The notes below the pieces were generated by a model, which was not told the DNA's origin, searched no databases, and worked only from the letters and a program-made list of their open reading frames with translations. Of a stretch of DNA of 16,831 nucleotides, positions 5,314-13,033 are shown one piece after another. The stretch is from Alistipes sp. (GTDB taxonomy: Bacteria > Bacteroidota > Bacteroidia > Bacteroidales > Rikenellaceae), in the NCBI GenBank assembly GCA_017559615.1, contig JAFYRB010000061.1:1-16831 (forward strand), written 5' to 3'. The position numbers were made by a program, and so were the translations under genes. Every line of letters begins with the position of its first letter. Position 1 is the stretch's first letter.

Positions 5314-6552
5314 ATGTGTTGTAATTTTATAAATAGAACGTTCATACTGCTATCTGCTCTGATCCTACTATCTGTGTCAGCGAGCGCTTTTGAACTTGAT
5401 TCGCTTACTATGTCTCGATGGAAAGTAGGTGTTTCAACTGGTTTTCATACAAACTTTTTAAGATTCCCCGGGCTTGCAAAAAGTGGATATCCATCAAAAG
5501 ATGCTGGTGGTTCAGGTCTATTGTTGGTCTCTGCAGAGTATAAATATGATGACAATATAAGTATTAGACCTGAGATCGGATTCTTATCACGTGGTGGTAG
5601 CTTGTATATGTCAAACGTGGGAAAGATAAATAATGGCCTTTATACGTTGAATGCTTCGTATTTCGATATTCGCGTTCCTGTTCTGTATAAGTTGAACACA
5701 TATCAGTCTAAGTATGAAACATATGTCTATGTTGCTCCTGTGCTTGGCTTTGCAAGGGGAGGAACATTGACAATGGACGAGTATCTGAGAAATGGGACTT
5801 CCAATAGCTATAAGCTGGATCTGTCGAATGGTAATATCGCATCTGCCTATTTCGCTTTGGCGGCTGGTGCTGGTGTTCGTACGCCTATTGTTATTTCGGG
5901 TGTTACTTGTGATGTGGGCTTGGAGTTGGGCTATGAGTATGGTTTGACGGATACGTACAGTAAGAAGGAGAGAAGGAATGAGACGATAAATATTAATAAC
6001 GTAAGTGGACCAGTGGCTTCGAGCCGAAAAAATCACGGTATCGAACTCAAGGTCACATTGCAAGCTCCATTAGCAATCTTTAAAAGAAAGCCTAAACCGG
6101 TGGAAGAAATGTCTCCTGCAGTAAAGAAGGTTGAGAAGGCGTGCTATACATTACAAGAGATTAAACAGTTGCTTGAAGAGGGAGAGGCCGTGGATGGAAA
6201 GACAATATGTGCAATTGATGATATCAATTTTGACACATCAAAAAGTACGATTAAGTCTTCATCAAGACCATACCTCGATGAGGTGGCTGATATCTTAATA
6301 ATGACGGGAATGTGTGTCGAAATCAAAGGCCATACTGATAGTACAGGTTCTGATGAATTCAATATGCAGTTATCAAAACAGCGTGCATTGGCTGTTGTTA
6401 AATATTTGGCAGATAGAGGAGTAAAGTGGGAGAAAATGTCATATAGTTACTACGGTGAGAGTGAGCCATTGGTGACTAATGACACTCCAGAGGGCCGAAA
6501 AGTTAATCGTCGAGTAGAGTTTGAATTATATAAAATGATGTTGGTACAATGA
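5314..6552 (+). CDS. Beta-barrel plus OmpA peptidoglycan-binding protein
   Basis: A 412-residue outer-membrane protein. Residues 1-25 are a signal peptide (ending SASA). Residues about 35-250 show amphipathic strands typical of an outer-membrane beta-barrel of the PorT-like type. A Lys/Pro/Glu-rich hinge (about 255-275) leads to an OmpA C-terminal domain (about 300-410) with FDTSKSTI, GHTDSTGS and LSKQRA. Asp342 and Arg357 lie 15 residues apart, as do the two diaminopimelate-binding residues of E. coli OmpA, so binding to peptidoglycan is well supported. Its stop overlaps the start of the vWA gene by four bases (ATGA), implying translational coupling. With the LysM protein upstream it gives two different wall-anchored barrels in one operon. 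Confidence 0.88.
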   Translation: MCCNFINRTFILLSALILLSVSASAFELDSLTMSRWKVGVSTGFHTNFLRFPGLAKSGYPSKDAGGSGLLLVSAEYKYDDNISIRPEIGFLSRGGSLYMSNVGKINNGLYTLNASYFDIRVPVLYKLNTYQSKYETYVYVAPVLGFARGGTLTMDEYLRNGTSNSYKLDLSNGNIASAYFALAAGAGVRTPIVISGVTCDVGLELGYEYGLTDTYSKKERRNETININNVSGPVASSRKNHGIELKVTLQAPLAIFKRKPKPVEEMSPAVKKVEKACYTLQEIKQLLEEGEAVDGKTICAIDDINFDTSKSTIKSSSRPYLDEVADILIMTGMCVEIKGHTDSTGSDEFNMQLSKQRALAVVKYLADRGVKWEKMSYSYYGESEPLVTNDTPEGRKVNRRVEFELYKMMLVQ

Positions 6553-7694
6553 GAGTAATACGTTTTAATAGCATTTGTAGGGTTGTAATTCTACTGTCTA
6601 TCGTTCTCAATATTTCTTGTTTGAAGGATGATGATTATACTATTATGTTGCCACAGGTATTTAGCTATGCTAGTATCCCAAGCGACAATTCGGCAGATCC
6701 AAATCCAACAGTTAATAATCCCAATACCACTATTCCGAACATTAATTATACGGTTGAGGAGGATGGTGGCCACTATATATTTAGAATAGATTTGCCTGGT
6801 ATTCAGATTCCTGGCACCTCAGAGTGGTTAAGGTTAAAGGGTTCTGGTTATGGCCAAAATGTATGGCTTGAGGTAGATGGTAATCCTAAGGGTATTGTCG
6901 TATACAACAATATTGATAATTATGGATATGTTGATGTGATTTACGATTTTGTATTTCTTGTTGATAATTCGGGTAGTATGTCCGATGAGGCCGATGCAAT
7001 TGCTCGAGATATCGTGAATTGGGCAAGTAAACTCAACTCTATGTTGGATGTTAGATTTGGAGTGGTTGGTTATGATGGTAGAATTACAGGTGCAATTGAT
7101 ATGACATCATACAGCAATGTGGCTTCATATTTAAATCGTAAAACAGGCACATCTCGAACAGTTGGTTTTGAAGGAACCTATGCTTCGTATTTGTCTGGAC
7201 AAGCCTATTACTATAATTTAGCACAAAATAACGAATGTGGTATGGCGGCTCTGCTATTTGCTGACAATCTTTTTACCTTCCGCGATGGAGCTAGTCGTAT
7301 CTATGTGAATTTTACCGATGAGTCTAATATGCCACAGGGACGTGATGATTTCTCTGTTGCATACTTGGCTTATCAGTCTAATTGGAATACATCTCAGGGT
7401 ACAGTTCATACTGTATTTAGTGGTTCTACTTCGATTACAGAACAAATTGGTATAGATGAAAAGCCTTGGAGAATGTCGGAGTATACTGGAGGTACTGTTT
7501 TGTATGCCAATAGTAGTTTTTCTAATGTTTCTTTGGATAATCTTCCAGTAACATCGGCAATGGAGAATTCATATGTGATTAAATTTACCAATGCTGATGA
7601 ATTGTTGGATGGTAGAACACATCAAATAAAGATTACAATCAAGACTGGTGATGGTAAGGTTCAGGCCACAAAGGTATTCTATGTTAATTTCTAA
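6549..7694 (+). CDS. von Willebrand A domain lipoprotein, predicted surface-exposed
   Basis: A 381-residue lipoprotein. A hydrophobic signal (9-20) precedes Cys24 in LNISC, a relaxed lipobox. The residues after it read C-L-K-D-D-D, matching the C-X-K-(D/E)2 signal that sends lipoproteins to the cell surface in Bacteroidota. A Pro/Asn/Thr-rich spacer (45-65) and a beta-rich section precede a vWA domain from about 132: metal-site motif D139-N-S-G-S143 and a second acidic site at NFTDES (Asp257). The MIDAS binds a divalent metal and usually mediates protein-protein adhesion. A short beta domain (about 335-381) ends the protein. Translation is coupled to the OmpA gene upstream by a four-base overlap. 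It could be the outward-facing adhesive or sensing part of the locus; its partner is unknown. Confidence 0.85.
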   Translation: MRVIRFNSICRVVILLSIVLNISCLKDDDYTIMLPQVFSYASIPSDNSADPNPTVNNPNTTIPNINYTVEEDGGHYIFRIDLPGIQIPGTSEWLRLKGSGYGQNVWLEVDGNPKGIVVYNNIDNYGYVDVIYDFVFLVDNSGSMSDEADAIARDIVNWASKLNSMLDVRFGVVGYDGRITGAIDMTSYSNVASYLNRKTGTSRTVGFEGTYASYLSGQAYYYNLAQNNECGMAALLFADNLFTFRDGASRIYVNFTDESNMPQGRDDFSVAYLAYQSNWNTSQGTVHTVFSGSTSITEQIGIDEKPWRMSEYTGGTVLYANSSFSNVSLDNLPVTSAMENSYVIKFTNADELLDGRTHQIKITIKTGDGKVQATKVFYVNF

Positions 7695-7746
7695 ATAAGG
7701 GATTGAGATAAATTGTAATATTTAAGTGCAAATAAATATAGAATTG

Positions 7747-7786
7747 TAGAAACAGAGTCTGTCTAGCTAGACAGACTCTGTTTCTA
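7747..7786. terminator. Perfect 40-bp palindrome, likely bidirectional terminator
   Basis: All 20 positions on each side of the centre (between 7766 and 7767, AG|CT) are complementary, with no spacer. It lies between the convergent vWA gene (ends 7694) and DUF4301 gene (ends 7865), where a two-way terminator is expected. The following T content is modest in both directions (GTTTCTAATTA and GTTTCTACAATT). Confidence 0.7.
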
Positions 7787-7864
7787 ATTACTTATCAGTA
7801 CCGATTAAGGTCTTTAATTGTTTGGATATATGTAAATATATATATACTACTAATTACAAATTGT

Positions 7865-9298
7865 TTACTGGTGTTCAGGGCGGAGAAGGTCCTGTACAAC
7901 CTTTACAGGTGAGAAGGTTGAGATTGGTACCTCCACAAAGATTGTGTTCCAGTTTGCCATAGCGCCATTCCAAAGGCCTGGGAGTTCCTGAGCGCGGAGT
8001 TCGCGGCCACCCGCTGACTTCGAAGAGATAAAGCCGGTTTTAGGGTCGGTATACTGCTTAAGGTTGTACTTAGTGCCATCGTAGCGTTTAACGCCGCAGA
8101 CAAGGTCTACTGGGTTGAAGTGTGTAGCCTCCTTCATAAGGTGCATATCCTCTTTGGCAATTTGGCTCGACTCGGCAATCTGCAACTGCTCGCGACCCTT
8201 ATCATCGCCCACCCAAAATGGACCGCCACCAGGCTCGCCCTCGTTCTTAACCATACCGCAGACACGGATAGGGCGGTCGAGGGTCTCGATAATAAGCTCA
8301 CGCGATGCATCCTCTGGGAGCTTGCAGCATAGCTCATTGCAAAGGAAGGTCTTAGCCTCGGCATACTTATCCTCGCCACGCTCCAAGGCGCGAAGGAACT
8401 CGAAGCTACGCTCCTGTAGGCGCAACAACTCGCCAGCAAGCACGCGCTTATATGTAATTGTATTAGGCTTGCGCTCGTCTGTAGTTACGTTGTCGATATT
8501 CTTTACGAAGATGATATCGGCATCCAACTTATCTAGGTTGTCAATAAGTGCACCGTGGCCCGCAGGACGGAATAGTAGTGAGCCATCCTCATTGCGGAAT
8601 GGGGTGTTGTCAGGGTTAACTGCGATAGTATCTGTGGCAGGGCTCTGCTCGGAGAATGATACCTCGTACTTGATGCCATACTTCTTCTCGTAGTGGCTCT
8701 GACGCTCCTCAAGGAGGCTTAGGAAGCCTGCTTTGTGCTCTGGTGATACGGTGAAGTGGATAGCAGCGCGCTCGCCATCAGAGGCATAAAGTGCAGCCTC
8801 CACAAGGTGCTCCTCAACAGGCTTACGTGCTCCCTCCTTATATGCGTGGAATGTAACCAAGCCCTTAGGCTTCGAGCCGTAACCAAGACCATCTATAATG
8901 ATGTTGCGCACAACATCTTTATCGTCAATTTGGGGCTTTAGATACTTCGCCAGCTCAGCAAAGAAGGCGAACTTCTCAAGGTTGGTAATAAGCTTGTCGA
9001 TACCTGGCGTACGCTTGTCGTCGTTTACATACTCAAACAACTCCTTAAACATACGTGTTGCAGCACCTGATGCTGGTACAAACTTAATAGTTTTAATCTC
9101 CTTAGCGCGACTCATATATAGCTCCTCGGCGCTATGAAGCTGCTCCTGGCTAAGCTGGCGCACGCCGTCGCCACCCGATGCAGCGCGTACAACTGGGAGT
9201 GATGGGAAGCCGTTACGGAAATTATTAATCTGCTTTTCAACCTCGGCAACGCTAAGACCGCGAGCCTCTATCTGAGAAATGTCGTTGCTTGTAAACAT
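7865..9298 (-). CDS. DUF4301 family protein, nucleotidyltransferase-like
   Basis: A 477-residue cytoplasmic protein recognised as DUF4301, a Bacteroidota family without an assigned reaction that I know of. Two stretches recall sugar-phosphate nucleotidyltransferases: FVPASGAATRMFKEL (73-87), resembling the glycine-rich nucleotide loop LAAGxGTRM, and GHGALIDNLDKLDADIIFVKNIDNV (about 247-271), resembling the GHG and acidic motif of UDP-sugar pyrophosphorylases. A later segment MVKNEGEPGGGPFWV (about 348-362) is also typical of the family. The gene is divergent from murB with about 110 bases between, so a cell-wall precursor or recycling role is possible but unproven. A 192-codon frame on the opposite strand is only a shadow. 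The family call is strong; enzymatic activity is inference. Confidence 0.85.
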   Translation of the reverse strand: MFTSNDISQIEARGLSVAEVEKQINNFRNGFPSLPVVRAASGGDGVRQLSQEQLHSAEELYMSRAKEIKTIKFVPASGAATRMFKELFEYVNDDKRTPGIDKLITNLEKFAFFAELAKYLKPQIDDKDVVRNIIIDGLGYGSKPKGLVTFHAYKEGARKPVEEHLVEAALYASDGERAAIHFTVSPEHKAGFLSLLEERQSHYEKKYGIKYEVSFSEQSPATDTIAVNPDNTPFRNEDGSLLFRPAGHGALIDNLDKLDADIIFVKNIDNVTTDERKPNTITYKRVLAGELLRLQERSFEFLRALERGEDKYAEAKTFLCNELCCKLPEDASRELIIETLDRPIRVCGMVKNEGEPGGGPFWVGDDKGREQLQIAESSQIAKEDMHLMKEATHFNPVDLVCGVKRYDGTKYNLKQYTDPKTGFISSKSAGGRELRAQELPGLWNGAMANWNTIFVEVPISTFSPVKVVQDLLRPEHQ

Positions 9299-9395
9299 AG
9301 CTGTATAGGTCTAATTATTAGTAAATTCATTGCATTATACCCTCTCGGAGTGGTAATAATGTTTGAATTAGTCCCCAAATTTAGTAAAAAATTTT

Positions 9396-9403
9396 TAACT
9401 TTG
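9396..9403 (+). promoter_or_regulatory. -7 box of murB, implying a leaderless mRNA
   Basis: TAACTTTG is an exact TAnnTTTG match ending only four bases before the murB ATG. Transcription from it should begin at or within a few bases of the start codon. No TTG lies at normal -33 spacing; TTTG at 9362-9365 is 30 bases away, which is too far. Confidence 0.6.
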
Positions 9404-9407
9404 CACT

Positions 9408-10421
9408 ATGAAACGGATATACAATAACATAAATCTTGCCAATCGCAATAGTTTTGGCGTAGTAGAGAGTGCCGCTACACTCGTAGAATTCGACACTGTA
9501 GATGATTTGAGAGAGTATTTTGCAACCGCGAAACCTGAGCGTTGGTATGTGCTTGGTGCAGGTAATAATACGCTCTTCACGAAGTTCTACGATGGTGCGC
9601 TTATTGTGCCTAAGAGTGGTGCTCGCACCATCCTCAGCGATGATGGTGAGAGGGTAGATATCCGTGTTGAGGCTGCGCACGACTGGGACGAGTTGGTGGC
9701 GTGGAGCGTCGAGCAGGGCTTGTGGGGTATTGAGAACTTGTCTGCTATTCCAAGTTCTGTGGGTGCTGCACCAGTGCAGAATATCGGAGCATATGGTGCT
9801 GAGGCCAAGGATGCGATTACCGTGGTGGAGTACTTCGATACTCGCACTATGCAGGTTGTGCGCCTAAGCAATGAGGAGTGCCGCTTTGCATATCGTGAGA
9901 GCATCTTTAAGCAAGAACTTAAGGGCGTGGCTATTATCCTTGCCGTTGAGTTCCGCTTAAGTCGTATGCCTCGCCCAAATCTCGGCTATGGCGATGTTAT
10001 CAAGGAGGTTGAGGCGCGTGGTGGTGCTACACTTGGTAATATCCGTGATGCTATATGCGCTATCCGTGGTAGCAAGTTGCCCGATCCTAAGGTGCTTGGT
10101 AATGCTGGTAGCTTCTTTAAGAATCCTATTGTTGCGCGAGAGGTGGCAGAGGCTCTATTGGAGCGTTATGCCGATATGCCACACTACCCAGTTGCGGGTG
10201 ATGATACGAAGGTTAAGCTCGCAGCGGGCTGGCTTATAGATAAGTCGGGCTTGAAGGGTTATCGCGCTGGTGCTGTAGGTGTTCACGAGCGTCAGGCTTT
10301 GGTGCTTGTAAACTATGGTGGTGCTACTGGTGGTCAGGTGATAGCTTTGGCAGAGTATGTGTGTGGTGAGGTGAAGAGAAATTTTGGAGTGGAAATATCT
10401 CCAGAGGTAAATATTTTATAG
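9408..10421 (+). CDS. murB: UDP-N-acetylenolpyruvoylglucosamine reductase
   Basis: MurB reduces UDP-GlcNAc-enolpyruvate to UDP-MurNAc with NADPH and FAD, the second committed step of peptidoglycan precursor synthesis in the cytoplasm. The 337-residue length fits the E. coli-like type I enzyme. Motifs in order: NSFG near the N-terminus, VLGAGNNTLF (FAD pyrophosphate loop, about 48-57), GIENLSAIPSSVGAAPVQNIGAYGAE (substrate and FAD contacts), CRFAYRESIFK, GNAGSFFKNP with the catalytic Ser235, and the C-terminal SPEVNIL with Glu333 as the second acid. The start is fixed by the promoter box four bases upstream and by alignment of the N-terminus. It is transcribed alone; the next gene is 182 bases away beyond a dispersed repeat. 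Confidence 0.96.
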   Translation: MKRIYNNINLANRNSFGVVESAATLVEFDTVDDLREYFATAKPERWYVLGAGNNTLFTKFYDGALIVPKSGARTILSDDGERVDIRVEAAHDWDELVAWSVEQGLWGIENLSAIPSSVGAAPVQNIGAYGAEAKDAITVVEYFDTRTMQVVRLSNEECRFAYRESIFKQELKGVAIILAVEFRLSRMPRPNLGYGDVIKEVEARGGATLGNIRDAICAIRGSKLPDPKVLGNAGSFFKNPIVAREVAEALLERYADMPHYPVAGDDTKVKLAAGWLIDKSGLKGYRAGAVGVHERQALVLVNYGGATGGQVIALAEYVCGEVKRNFGVEISPEVNIL

Positions 10422-10444
10422 TAGTGCGCGAATAAAAAGTCTAT

Positions 10445-10529
10445 TTTGTCGTTACGCTTGCTCTCAAATGCTCATTTACGCATAGTAAACTCCGCTTTAT
10501 CGAGCTGCGCAAGCCTAAAACTAGATCTT
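10445..10529 (+). repeat. Dispersed ~85-base intergenic repeat, copy B
   Basis: Matches copy A at 23-108 in the same orientation, with about seven substitutions and one indel. It fills much of the gap between murB and tilS. The outer GCTTGC/GCAAGC and inner TTTAC/GTAAA pairs are kept, hinting that structure is conserved. Whether it ends murB transcripts or is a passive mobile repeat cannot be told from sequence. Confidence 0.8.
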
Positions 10530-10603
10530 TTTCTTCACACACTGGGTAGGGGTAGTACCTTGCTGTAAGTTTATTTAGTAATATATAGAACATCCCTTTA
10601 GGT

Positions 10604-11947
10604 ATGTTTTTGTTAGACGGCTTTGAGAAGTATATAGAGGAGAACGAACTCTTTTCGCATAACGACAAACTATTGCTTGCCGTATCTGGAGGTGTCGACT
10701 CGATGGTAATGATGGCGTTGATGTCGGCTACGGGTTACAATTTTGGTGTGGCGCATTGCAACTTTCAACTTCGTGGTGCTGAGAGCGACGAGGATGAACT
10801 TCTTGTAGAGCGTGAGGCTAAGCGTCTCGGTGTGGAGTTCTACAATAAGCGCTTCGATACTACGGCAGAGATGGAGCGCACTGGCGAATCTATGGAGATG
10901 GCGGCGCGTCGTATTAGATATCAGTGGTTTAAGGAGCTATGCGAGGAGCACGGCTATGCCGCGATAGCTATTGCCCACCATAGCAACGACTCTATAGAGA
11001 CATTCTTTATAAATATGCTTCGTGGTACTGGTCTGCGAGGCTTAACGGGTATTAATACCCAGATTGGTCGTGTGGTGCGACCTATGATGTTTGCTACGCG
11101 CAAGGATATTCACGACTATGCCGTTGCCCACCGCATACCATTTAGAGAGGATTCGTCGAATCGCTCAACTAAGTATCTAAGAAATAAGGTTCGCATTGGT
11201 CTTGTGCCGATGCTTAAGGAGATAAATCCGCAGTTTACAACCATTATGCGCCGCAATATCGCGCGCCTAAGCCAAGCCCAGGATTTCATCACCTCGGCAA
11301 TAGGTATTGTCAAGGGCGAGGTACTTGAGCATAATGGCGATATTCACACCTTGAGAGTGGGTGATATCCGTCCTACGCTGCCTCGTAACTATGTGATATA
11401 TGAGATTCTAAACTCGGAGTATGGCTTCAAGGGTGATGTTGTAGATGCGCTATGCCACGCCTTGGATAGTGATGCTACGGGTCGTAGATTCTACTCCCGT
11501 GAGTGGGTTGCTGTGGTTGACCGTGGCAATGTTGTTATCGCACCTATTACCGAGGAGGATAGTTGTGAGTGTGTTGTCGAGAGGGGTGCTATGCGCTCTT
11601 ATATCGGTGGCTCGGTGCTCTACTATGAGTATTGCGATATCGACTTTATCGATACCCTCGATCAGGGTGATAATGTTGCGTTGCTCGATGCTGACAAGCT
11701 AAAGTTCCCGCTTAAGGTGCGCCGTTGGCAGGAGGGCGATTGGTTTGTGCCTTTTGGAATGTCGGGTCGCAAGAAGCTAAGCGACTATCTTATTGATAAG
11801 AAGGTCTCTATGGCCGAAAAGTCGCGCCAGTTTGTATTGCTCTCGGGTGACGATATTGTATGGGTCGTAGGTCGTAGATTGGATGACCGCTACGCCATTA
11901 CCCGTAAGACAGAGAATGTGTTGAAGGTTATCCGTTATACACTATAG
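10604..11947 (+). CDS. tilS: tRNA(Ile)-lysidine synthetase
   Basis: TilS joins lysine to C34 of the CAU-anticodon tRNA-Ile using ATP, so that it reads AUA as isoleucine; it is essential in most bacteria. The 447-residue protein has the PP-loop ATP motif SGGVDS (28-33) after LLLAV, GVAHCNFQLRGAESDEDE, AIAHHSNDSIETFFINMLRGTGLRGL, the substrate loop with SSNRSTKYLRNKVR, and a C-terminal TilS_C domain (from about 365: KVRRWQEGDWFVPFGMSGRKKLSDYL). The start is the first ATG in the frame after the repeat-containing gap. Only three bases separate it from holA, so the two form an operon. Confidence 0.95.
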   Translation: MFLLDGFEKYIEENELFSHNDKLLLAVSGGVDSMVMMALMSATGYNFGVAHCNFQLRGAESDEDELLVEREAKRLGVEFYNKRFDTTAEMERTGESMEMAARRIRYQWFKELCEEHGYAAIAIAHHSNDSIETFFINMLRGTGLRGLTGINTQIGRVVRPMMFATRKDIHDYAVAHRIPFREDSSNRSTKYLRNKVRIGLVPMLKEINPQFTTIMRRNIARLSQAQDFITSAIGIVKGEVLEHNGDIHTLRVGDIRPTLPRNYVIYEILNSEYGFKGDVVDALCHALDSDATGRRFYSREWVAVVDRGNVVIAPITEEDSCECVVERGAMRSYIGGSVLYYEYCDIDFIDTLDQGDNVALLDADKLKFPLKVRRWQEGDWFVPFGMSGRKKLSDYLIDKKVSMAEKSRQFVLLSGDDIVWVVGRRLDDRYAITRKTENVLKVIRYTL

Positions 11948-11950
11948 TTT

Positions 11951-13030
11951 ATGGCAAAGACAATAAAGTTTAGTGAGGCTTTAGCAAGCTATAACACGAT
12001 AATGAAGGATATCGCGGAGCGTCGCTTTGCGCCTATATATTTATTATCGGGTGACGAGGGTTACTTTATTGATACTATTGCCGACCGCCTTGCGAATACA
12101 ATCCTTAACGAGGCCGAGCGCTCGTTTAATCAGGTTGTTGTATACGGTGCTGATAGCGATACGGGCAAGATTGTAATGCTCTGCCGTCAGTTGCCTATGA
12201 TGGGATCATATCAGGTGGTTATTGTGCGTGAGGCGCAGCAGCTAACAAAAATCGAGAACTTGGTGCACTATACTTCGTCGCCACAGTCCTCAACTATACT
12301 TATCCTTTGCTACAAGAATAAGGAGCAGGGTCGTGGTATAGATAAGCGTACGGCATTCTATAAGAGTTGCGCTAAGGCTGGCTGTGTCTTTGAGTCGGTG
12401 CGCCCGCGCGACTACGAGATAGACCAGTGGCTATCATCCTATATCTCTTCTTGTGGTCTTAGCATCCAGCCAAAGGCTATGGCGATGCTAAAGGAGCACG
12501 TTGGTATGGATATTTCGCGTATTGTGACAGAGATTGATAAGCTCAAGGTTTCGATGAATGCCGATGATAAGATGGTGACTGATAGTCATATAGAGCAGTA
12601 TATCGGTGTGTCTAAGGAGTTTAATGGCTTCGAGCTTAACGATGCTGTTATGAAGCGTGATGTGGGTCGAGCGATGCGTATTGCCGAGCACTTTGCGCAT
12701 AACCCTAAGAGCTATCCGATTACTCAGACCATTATGTTGCTCTTTGGTCAGTTCCAGCAGCTCTTCTTGCTAAACTACCATATGTGGCAGTCGCGCAGAA
12801 GGGGTATTCCTATGCCTAACGATACTGAACTTATGGTGGGTGTAAGGGCTAATAATCTCTTTGCTCTTAAGGAGCTAAAGGCCAATATTGGTCGCTGGAA
12901 TGGTCCGCAGCTATTCCGAGTGTTGGGTCTTATCCGTGAGTATGATGCAAAGAGTAAGGGTGTCAATAGCGGAGGTCTGGATGGTGGCGAGCTATTGAAG
13001 GAGTTGCTACTAAAAATATTTATGCAGTAG
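11951..13030 (+). CDS. holA: DNA polymerase III delta subunit
   Basis: HolA is the clamp-loader subunit that opens the sliding clamp. The 359-residue protein has the family pattern: PIYLLSGDEGYFIDTIADRL at the N-terminus (the remnant of a nucleotide site, as in LLYGEExxLI), SYQVVIVREAQQL, then a stretch of the LILCYKNK type, the GMDISRIVTEIDKLKV segment in the middle domain, and a helical C-terminal collar domain. It follows tilS by three bases and precedes a class IV aminotransferase-like gene by three bases, so all three are probably co-transcribed. Its length is close to that of other bacterial HolA proteins. Confidence 0.93.
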   Translation: MAKTIKFSEALASYNTIMKDIAERRFAPIYLLSGDEGYFIDTIADRLANTILNEAERSFNQVVVYGADSDTGKIVMLCRQLPMMGSYQVVIVREAQQLTKIENLVHYTSSPQSSTILILCYKNKEQGRGIDKRTAFYKSCAKAGCVFESVRPRDYEIDQWLSSYISSCGLSIQPKAMAMLKEHVGMDISRIVTEIDKLKVSMNADDKMVTDSHIEQYIGVSKEFNGFELNDAVMKRDVGRAMRIAEHFAHNPKSYPITQTIMLLFGQFQQLFLLNYHMWQSRRRGIPMPNDTELMVGVRANNLFALKELKANIGRWNGPQLFRVLGLIREYDAKSKGVNSGGLDGGELLKELLLKIFMQ

Positions 13031-13033
13031 AGT

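Noticed and set aside
8115..8693. 192-codon open frame on the plus strand opposite the DUF4301 gene
   Set aside because: It is rich in Ser, Arg and Leu with no motif, and lies wholly inside a well-supported gene on the other strand; it is a shadow frame.
10441..10668. 75-codon minus-strand frame covering the dispersed repeat and the tilS start
   Set aside because: It straddles a non-coding repeat and overlaps the tilS start; the other repeat copy contains an indel that would break such a frame.
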